Shown here: positions 59,094-64,000 of the stretch, one piece after another
Numbering within the stretch: position 1 is the first letter of the stretch
Layout of the letters: each line of letters begins with the position of its first letter
Notes under the pieces: model-generated
The model's input: only the letters and a program-made list of their open reading frames with translations
Told to the model about the DNA's origin: nothing
Database searches by the model: none
Assembly (NCBI RefSeq): GCF_001708505.1
Contig: NZ_CP015992.1
Span: 4,588,001 to 4,652,000 of the forward strand
Source of the DNA: Pseudomonas sp. TCU-HL1
GTDB lineage: Bacteria; Pseudomonadota; Gammaproteobacteria; Pseudomonadales; Pseudomonadaceae
Direction of reading: 5' to 3'
DNA length: 64,000 nucleotides
Made by a program: the position numbers and the translations under genes

Positions 59094-59116
59094 CCCCTCT
59101 CTCGGTGAGAGAGGGG
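59094..59116 (+). repeat. Hairpin between tctC and tctB
   Basis: A perfect 10-base stem (CCCCTCTCTC / GAGAGAGGGG) with a 3-base loop, 15 bases after the tctC stop, no T-run. It may protect the tctC mRNA end and lower expression of the membrane subunits, as the hairpin after aotJ would. Confidence 0.7.
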
Positions 59117-59145
59117 CGACCCTACCGATTCCTAGGTAAACCGCC

Positions 59146-59589
59146 ATGTACGTACGAATCTTCGCTGCGGTCTGGCTGCTCGCCTGCGCCCTGCTCGCAG
59201 TGGTCGCCTGGGGCTTCCAGGCACCCTTCAGCTACGACCCGGTCGGCCCGCGCGCCTATCCCCTGCTGCTGCTGTTCCTGATGGCCACGGCAGCCCTCTG
59301 GCTGATCTACAAGCCAGGTGACGCCGACGATCTGCCGATTTCCTGGTCCCTGGCGCGCAAGGTCATCCTCTGCGTGCTTGCCCTGTTCGCCTACGCCCTG
59401 CTCTTCGAGCCCCTGGGCTTCATCGTCAGCACCTCCCTGGTGGGCTTCGGCCTCGGTCTGCTGTTCAAGGGCCGGCCGCTGCCGAGCCTGGTCAGCGGCG
59501 TGCTGATGGGCGCCCTGCTCTACGGCCTGTTCGACTACCTGCTGGACGTCCCGCTGCCCCTGGGCCTGCTGGCCTCCCTGGAGAACTGA
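59146..59589 (+). CDS. tctB: Tripartite tricarboxylate transporter small membrane subunit TctB
   Basis: A 147-residue protein with four membrane segments (about 5-22, 36-53, 71-95, 110-140), the layout of TctB, which partners TctA. The stop is 1 base before the tctA ATG. Confidence 0.9.
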   Translation: MYVRIFAAVWLLACALLAVVAWGFQAPFSYDPVGPRAYPLLLLFLMATAALWLIYKPGDADDLPISWSLARKVILCVLALFAYALLFEPLGFIVSTSLVGFGLGLLFKGRPLPSLVSGVLMGALLYGLFDYLLDVPLPLGLLASLEN

Positions 59590-59590
59590 G

Positions 59591-61102
59591 ATGGAAACCC
59601 TGAACTTCCTGGCCCAGGGCTTCGATGTCGCCCTGCGCCCGATCAACCTCCTGGTGGCGCTGTTCGGCGCCTTCGTCGGCACCGTCGTCGGCCTGCTGCC
59701 GGGCCTGGGCCCGATCAACGGTGTGGCCATCCTGCTGCCGCTGGCCTTCGCCCTCGGCCTGCCGCCGGAAACGGCGCTGATTCTGCTGGCCGCCGTGTAC
59801 CTGGGCTGCGAGTATGGCGGGCGTATCTCCGCCATCCTGCTCAATGTGCCGGGCGACGCCGCGGCCATCATGACCACCCTCGACGGCTATCCGATGGCCC
59901 GCCAGGGCAAGGCGGGCATCGCCCTGTCGCTGTCCGCAATGAGCTCCTTCATCGGCAGCACCATCGCCACCATCGGCGTCGTGCTCTTCGCGCCGACCCT
60001 GGCCAACTGGGCGGTGGCCTTCGGGCCGGCCGAGTACTTCGTACTGATGGTCTTCGCCATCGCCTGCCTGGGCGGCATGGTCGGTGACAAGCCGGTCAAG
60101 ACCCTGCTCTCCGCCCTGATCGGCCTGGGCCTGGCCACGGTCGGCGTGGACGCCACCACCGGCGTCTATCGCTTCACCTTCGACAGCGTCGGCCTGTCCG
60201 ACGGCATCCAGTTCGTCATTGTGGTGATCGGCCTGTTCAGCGTCAGCGAAGTGCTGCTGATGCTCGAGCACACCACCACCGGCCAGCAGGCGGTCAAGGC
60301 CAGCGGACGCATGCTGTTCAACTTCAAGGAGTTCACCTTCACCTGGTGGAGCACCGTGCGCAGCTCCCTGACCGGCTTCGTCATCGGCGTACTGCCCGGT
60401 GCCGGCGCCACCATCGCCAGCGCTATCACCTACATGAGCGAGAAGCGCATGGCAGGTAGCTCCGGCCGCTTCGGCGATGGCGACCTGCGCGGCGTGGCCG
60501 CACCGGAAGCTGCCAACAACGCCTCGGCCTGCGGCTCGTTGATCCCGATGCTGACCCTCGGCGTTCCGGGCTCCGGCACTACCGCCGTGATGATCGGCGC
60601 GCTGACCCTGTACAACATCACCCCCGGCCCGCTGCTGTTCGAGCAGCAACCCGACGTGGTCTGGGGCCTGATCGCCTCGCTGTTCATCGGCAACGTCATC
60701 CTGCTGGTGATGAACATCCCGCTGGTGGGCCTGTTCGCGCGCATGCTCAGCGTGCCGACCTGGATCCTGGTACCGGCGATCACCATCGTCAGCGTCGTCG
60801 GCGTGTATGCCGTTCACAGCACCACCTTCGACCTGGTGCTGATGGCCGCTCTCGGGGTGTTCGGCTACCTGCTGCGCAAGATGGACTTCCCGCTGTCGTC
60901 GCTGATCCTCGGCTTCGTCCTTGGCGAGCTGATGGAATCCAACCTGCGCCGCGCCCTGTCTATCACCGATGGCGATCTTGGCATCCTCTGGAGCAGCCCG
61001 ATCACCATCGCACTCTGGGTGCTCACCGTCGTGATGCTGGCCCTGCCTAGCATCCGCTGGATGCGCGCGCGTCGCGCCAGGGCGAAGCTGGCCCATGCCT
61101 AA
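59591..61102 (+). CDS. tctA: Tripartite tricarboxylate transporter large membrane subunit TctA
   Basis: A 503-residue inner-membrane permease with about 11-12 segments. Family motifs: VGLLPGLGPINGVAILLPL near 35 and GVLPGAGATIASAITYM near 262. It couples proton or sodium entry to citrate uptake with TctB and TctC. It overlaps the following AbrB-like gene by 8 bases. Confidence 0.95.
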   Translation: METLNFLAQGFDVALRPINLLVALFGAFVGTVVGLLPGLGPINGVAILLPLAFALGLPPETALILLAAVYLGCEYGGRISAILLNVPGDAAAIMTTLDGYPMARQGKAGIALSLSAMSSFIGSTIATIGVVLFAPTLANWAVAFGPAEYFVLMVFAIACLGGMVGDKPVKTLLSALIGLGLATVGVDATTGVYRFTFDSVGLSDGIQFVIVVIGLFSVSEVLLMLEHTTTGQQAVKASGRMLFNFKEFTFTWWSTVRSSLTGFVIGVLPGAGATIASAITYMSEKRMAGSSGRFGDGDLRGVAAPEAANNASACGSLIPMLTLGVPGSGTTAVMIGALTLYNITPGPLLFEQQPDVVWGLIASLFIGNVILLVMNIPLVGLFARMLSVPTWILVPAITIVSVVGVYAVHSTTFDLVLMAALGVFGYLLRKMDFPLSSLILGFVLGELMESNLRRALSITDGDLGILWSSPITIALWVLTVVMLALPSIRWMRARRARAKLAHA

Positions 61103-62117
61103 GTGGTTGCTCACGCCGCTGGTGGGCGCCGTCGGTGGCTGGCTGGCCAGCCTGGTGGGCGGGCCCCTGCCCTGGATGGTGGGCTCGCTGCTGGCGGTGA
61201 TTGCCGTGCGCTGCATGGGCAACCTGCCGCTGGCAGAGGTACCGGGCGCTCGCAAATGCGGGCAGTGGGTCGTGGGTGTCGGCATCGGCCTGCACTTCAC
61301 CCCGGCCGTGATCGAGCAGGTGCTGGCCAACAGCGCCATCATCCTGATCGGCGCCGTGGTCACCACCCTTTCCAGCGTCATCGGCATCAGCTTGATGCTG
61401 CGCAGCGGCGAGGACCGCGCCACGGCCTTCTTCGCCAGCATGCCCGGTGGCGCGAGCGAAATGGTCAACCTCGGCCAGCGCAACGGTGCGGTGCTCAGCC
61501 GCGTCGCCGCTGGCCAGAGTCTGCGCCTGCTGCTGGTGGTACTCAGCGTGCCGGCGCTGTTCCAGCTGTTCGTCGGCGTTCCGGCCGTGCAGCACCCGGC
61601 CGCAACAGTGGACTGGGGCTGGCTGGCCCTGCTGCTGGCCGGCGGCGCAGTGCTGGCGGTGCTGATGCAGCGTTTCCACCAGCCCAATCCCTGGCTGATC
61701 GGCCCGCTGCTGGTGAGCGCAGCCATGAGCATCTGTTTCGACCTGCACCTCGGCCTGCCTCAGGGCGCCAGCCAGCTCGGCCAGTGGCTGATCGGCAGTG
61801 CCCTGGGCTGCCACTTCGACCGCGCCTTCTTTCGCCGCGCACCGTCCTTCATTGCCCGCACCCTGCTGGCCACCAGCCTGGGCATGGCGTTCGCCGCCCT
61901 GGCGGCGGAATTGCTGGGCTGGCTGGACGGCCTCGACCACCGTTCGCTGATGCTGGGGATGATGCCGGGCGGCATCGCTGAACTCAGCCTCACCGCCGAA
62001 GCCCTGCAACTCTCAGTGCCACTGGTCACCGCGCTGCAGGTGCTGAGATTGCTCTTGGTGCTGTTCCTCGCCGAGCCGGTATTCCGCCGCTGGCAGAGGC
62101 AAAAGACCCATGCTTAG
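61095..62117 (+). CDS. AbrB-family membrane protein (duplicated transporter-like domain)
   Basis: A 340-residue membrane protein built of two repeats of the AbrB/ammonia-monooxygenase-like domain: GWLASLVGGPLPWMVGSLLA near 15-34 recurs in relaxed form near 195-215 (PNPWLIGPLLVSAAMSI), and FFASMPGGASEMVNLG near 116 recurs as LMLGMMPGGIAELSLT near 286. About ten membrane segments. The start overlaps tctA by 8 bases, so it is coupled to the tricarboxylate operon. Export or uptake of a related acid is possible; its function is not established. Confidence 0.85.
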   Translation: MPKWLLTPLVGAVGGWLASLVGGPLPWMVGSLLAVIAVRCMGNLPLAEVPGARKCGQWVVGVGIGLHFTPAVIEQVLANSAIILIGAVVTTLSSVIGISLMLRSGEDRATAFFASMPGGASEMVNLGQRNGAVLSRVAAGQSLRLLLVVLSVPALFQLFVGVPAVQHPAATVDWGWLALLLAGGAVLAVLMQRFHQPNPWLIGPLLVSAAMSICFDLHLGLPQGASQLGQWLIGSALGCHFDRAFFRRAPSFIARTLLATSLGMAFAALAAELLGWLDGLDHRSLMLGMMPGGIAELSLTAEALQLSVPLVTALQVLRLLLVLFLAEPVFRRWQRQKTHA

Positions 62118-62164
62118 CCCACCATGTGCGGAATTTTTTATCTCGCCAGCAACATCCGGTTGCC

Positions 62165-62194
62165 GGTGCGAACTCATTCGCAATCCGTCGCACC
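62165..62194. repeat. Degenerate REP-like hairpin
   Basis: GGTGCGA (62165-62171) pairs with TCGCACC (62188-62194) around an inner GCGAACTCATTCGC, a diverged relative of the REP elements at 35376 and 38700. Confidence 0.5.
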
Positions 62195-62234
62195 TATGCT
62201 CTCCCCTATCCGATCGTCGCCAAGGCTGGCCTCC

Positions 62235-63095
62235 ATGTCCGGACGCATCGTCCCGCGCCGCTTCCTGCTGATCGCCACTCTGCTGCTGCTCGCCGCCTGC
62301 AGCCGCCTCGACCTGGCGTATCGCAACCTCGACCTCGTCATTCCCTGGTGGATCAGCAACTACGTCAGCCTGGATGACAGCCAGAAGCGCTGGCTGGAAC
62401 CTCGCCTGCAGAAACACCTCGCCTGGCATTGCAGCACCGAGCTGCCGGAATATGTCGCCTGGCTGGAACAGCTCGATCAGCTCAGCCAGCGGGCCCGGTT
62501 GACGCCCACTGACCTGCTGGGCCAGCTCACCCAGGTTCGCGATGCCGCGCAGGACATCGCCGTGGAGATCACACCCACTGCGCTCGGCGTGGCGGAAAGC
62601 CTTTCACCGCAGCAAATGGGTGAGCTCTACGTGGCCATGGACGAGCGCAATGCGGAGCTGCGCCGGGAGTACGTCGCGCCCCCACTGAAGGCGCAGGTCG
62701 CGGCGCGGGCACGACGCATGCGCGAATCAGTCGAGGATTGGATGGGGCCATTGCGACCCAGTCAACTGGCGCGCATCGAAAGCTGGGCCAAAGACCGGGG
62801 GGAATACAACCGGATCTGGGCGGAGAACCGGGAGAACTGGCAGAAAGCACTGCGCAATGCGCTCTACGGTCGCCACAACGCGGACTTCCAGCAACGTCTC
62901 ACGGCGTTGCTACAGCAACCGGAAGCAATCTGGACGTCCGCCTATCGCCAGGCCTACCCGGCGACGGAAGCGGCACTGGCGCACTTGTTGGCCGACCTCT
63001 TCAACAGCGCCGACACAATCCAGCGCGGTGCACTGCGCGAGCACATCAGGGAAATGGCCGCTGACCTCATGGGCCTGCCGTGCTATCCGCGCTGA
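62235..63095 (+). CDS. DUF6279 family lipoprotein
   Basis: A 286-residue lipoprotein (lipobox LLLAAC near Cys21) with a mostly alpha-helical mature part and the conserved N-terminal segment LDLAYRNLDLVIPWWIS. The family is widespread in gammaproteobacteria and uncharacterised. ATG at 62235 gives the signal peptide directly; the in-frame extension to 62124 has no support. It stands apart from tctA-abrB by a REP-like hairpin. Confidence 0.8.
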   Translation: MSGRIVPRRFLLIATLLLLAACSRLDLAYRNLDLVIPWWISNYVSLDDSQKRWLEPRLQKHLAWHCSTELPEYVAWLEQLDQLSQRARLTPTDLLGQLTQVRDAAQDIAVEITPTALGVAESLSPQQMGELYVAMDERNAELRREYVAPPLKAQVAARARRMRESVEDWMGPLRPSQLARIESWAKDRGEYNRIWAENRENWQKALRNALYGRHNADFQQRLTALLQQPEAIWTSAYRQAYPATEAALAHLLADLFNSADTIQRGALREHIREMAADLMGLPCYPR

Positions 63096-63104
63096 AACCT
63101 CAGA

Positions 63105-63277
63105 GGCTGTGAAAAAATTGAAGGCCGTCGCGAGGGTGTCGCTGGGCGAGCGAAACAAGGCGTGCTGCGTGAAAACGAGGGAGTTTGGCGAGCAAAATGA
63201 CCGACGTTTTTGCGTTGCGCAACGCAGTTGCAGCCGCTCGGCGGCAGCCGCAGCAGGTCAGCGATATTTTCACAGCC
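63105..63277. repeat. MITE-like structured intergenic repeat, element 3
   Basis: A 173-base element whose ends GGCTGTGAAAA (63105-63115) and TTTTCACAGCC (63267-63277) pair perfectly, extending to about 16 bases with one mismatch and one wobble. Inner pairs: TGCTGCG (63163-63169) with CGCAGCA (63249-63255), and AAAACG (63172-63177) with CGTTTT (63205-63210). The centre GGAGTTT...AAAATGA and AACGCAG are diverged forms of the core of elements 1 and 2. It fills the gap between the convergent DUF6279 and ung genes, ending 2 bases before the ung stop codon. Confidence 0.75.
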
Positions 63278-63279
63278 AC

Positions 63280-63972
63280 TCAAAGCTCAGGCAGGCGCCA
63301 GTCGATCGGCTGCAGCCCGTGCTGGGCGAGGAACTTGTTGCAGCGGCTGAAGTGACCGTTGCCGAGGAATCCGCGATACGCCGAGAGCGGCGACGGATGT
63401 GCTGACTTCAGGATCAGATGCTTGGTGGGGTCGATCAGGCGCTCCTTGCTCTGTGCGTGAGAACCCCAGAGCAGGAACACCAGGCCCGAACGCTGCTGGC
63501 TGACCACTTCGATCACCTTGTCGGTGAACGGCTGCCATCCGGCACCGGCATGGGAGCCCGCGCGGGACTGCTCGACGGTAAGGGACGTGTTGAGCAGCAA
63601 CACACCCTGCTCCGCCCAGGATTGCAGGTAGCCGTGGGACGGAATCTCGATGTTCAGGTCGCGCTTGAGCTCCTTGTAGATGTTCTGCAGCGACGGCGGC
63701 GTCGGCACACCTGGCTGCACCGAGAAGCACAGCCCGTGCGCCTGGCCCGGCCCGTGGTAAGGGTCCTGGCCGATGACGACCACTTTCACCTGGTCCAGCG
63801 GCGTGGTGTTCAGGGCGTTGAAGATCAGCGGGCCCGGCGGGAAGATCACCTTGCCGGCCGCCTTCTCCTGGCGCAGGAAGTCGCCGAGGGCCTTCATGTA
63901 GGGCTTTTCGAACTCGTCCCGCAGGGCTTCTTTCCAGCTCGCGTCGAGCTTGATCCGGTCGTCGTCAGTCAT
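63280..63972 (-). CDS. ung: Uracil-DNA glycosylase
   Basis: A 230-residue family 1 uracil-DNA glycosylase that removes uracil from DNA at the start of base-excision repair. Catalytic Asp70 lies in GQDPYHGPGQAHG and His192 in HPSPLSAYRG; SNARE-like NTSLTVEQ near 128 is the uracil-binding segment. ATG at 63972 is within the window. Convergent with the DUF6279 gene across repeat element 3. Confidence 0.96.
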   Translation of the reverse strand: MTDDDRIKLDASWKEALRDEFEKPYMKALGDFLRQEKAAGKVIFPPGPLIFNALNTTPLDQVKVVVIGQDPYHGPGQAHGLCFSVQPGVPTPPSLQNIYKELKRDLNIEIPSHGYLQSWAEQGVLLLNTSLTVEQSRAGSHAGAGWQPFTDKVIEVVSQQRSGLVFLLWGSHAQSKERLIDPTKHLILKSAHPSPLSAYRGFLGNGHFSRCNKFLAQHGLQPIDWRLPEL

Positions 63973-64000
63973 CGCTTCAATCTGTTCCGTGGCGGTTGCC

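Noticed and set aside
59492..61732. 746-codon minus-strand frame opposite tctA and the AbrB-like gene
   Set aside because: Low-complexity Gln/Ala/Gly/Asp-rich translation typical of the antisense of membrane genes.

Overview
The window is chromosomal DNA of a Pseudomonas, high in GC and densely packed. Gene content and order follow two stretches of the P. aeruginosa map as I remember it, plus a piece of a third: mgtE / tRNAs / rsmA / lysC / alaS / ast(aru) / argR / aot / acsA, then putP / pruR-like / asrA / icp and cmoAB / pdxJ / recO / era / rnc / lepBA / mucD / mucB / mucA / algU / nadB / sdhE / ygfZ / HDOD / tctED / opdH / tctCBA / ung. The species is not P. aeruginosa: mucC, putA, the phn operon body and the alp island are missing from their usual neighbourhoods, and acsA lies next to putP. 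All assignments come from reading the sequence and from memory; no database search was possible.

Layout. 1-4.7 kb: a partial indolepyruvate ferredoxin oxidoreductase with a divergent Lrp-type regulator, a lone phnN, and amrZ. 4.7-12 kb: mgtE, a small secreted DUF4124 protein, two tRNA-Arg(ACG) and one tRNA-Ser(GCU), rsmA, lysC and alaS. 12-27 kb: ltaE, then the complete arginine succinyltransferase pathway (aruC, aruF, aruG, astD, astB, a small His-rich protein, astE), the arginine regulator argR, and the aotJQMOP arginine/ornithine transporter. 27-32.8 kb: acsA, putP and an AraC-type regulator. 32.9-38.7 kb: the Lon-type protease asrA behind a sigma-32-like promoter, the chagasin-type inhibitor icp, a decayed YhhN-family gene, a lipoprotein, and cmoAB. 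38.8-49 kb: two minus-strand housekeeping and envelope-stress clusters, pdxJ-recO-era-rnc-DUF4845-lepB-lepA and algU-mucA-mucB-mucD. 49-54.5 kb: nadB, ygfX, sdhE, ygfZ, an HDOD protein and an orphan periplasmic binding protein. 54.5-62.1 kb: the tricarboxylate system (tctED two-component pair, opdH porin, tctCBA transporter, AbrB-like membrane protein). 62.2-64 kb: a DUF6279 lipoprotein and ung.

Common themes. Uptake and catabolism of arginine, proline, acetate and citrate are each encoded here, and several of these mRNAs carry A-rich AAnAAnAA tracts at or near the ribosome binding site, as expected for Hfq/Crc catabolite repression. ArgR-type half-sites (TGTCGC-N8-AA) lie in front of both aruC and aotJ. 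AlgU-type promoters precede algU (two) and perhaps rsmA, and amrZ may belong to the same envelope-stress regulon. Both binding-protein genes (aotJ, tctC) are followed by strong intercistronic hairpins.

Most unusual non-coding content: three intergenic elements (13313-13526, 52615-52757, 63105-63277). They share a core but have different, internally matching inverted ends and arms, so base pairing is kept while sequence changes. Each lies at or within about 10 bases of a stop codon. No CRISPR array, insertion sequence, prophage or rRNA gene was seen. I see no clearly new multi-gene system; the best leads are the covarying repeat family, the lone phnN beside amrZ, and the gap where putA would be expected.
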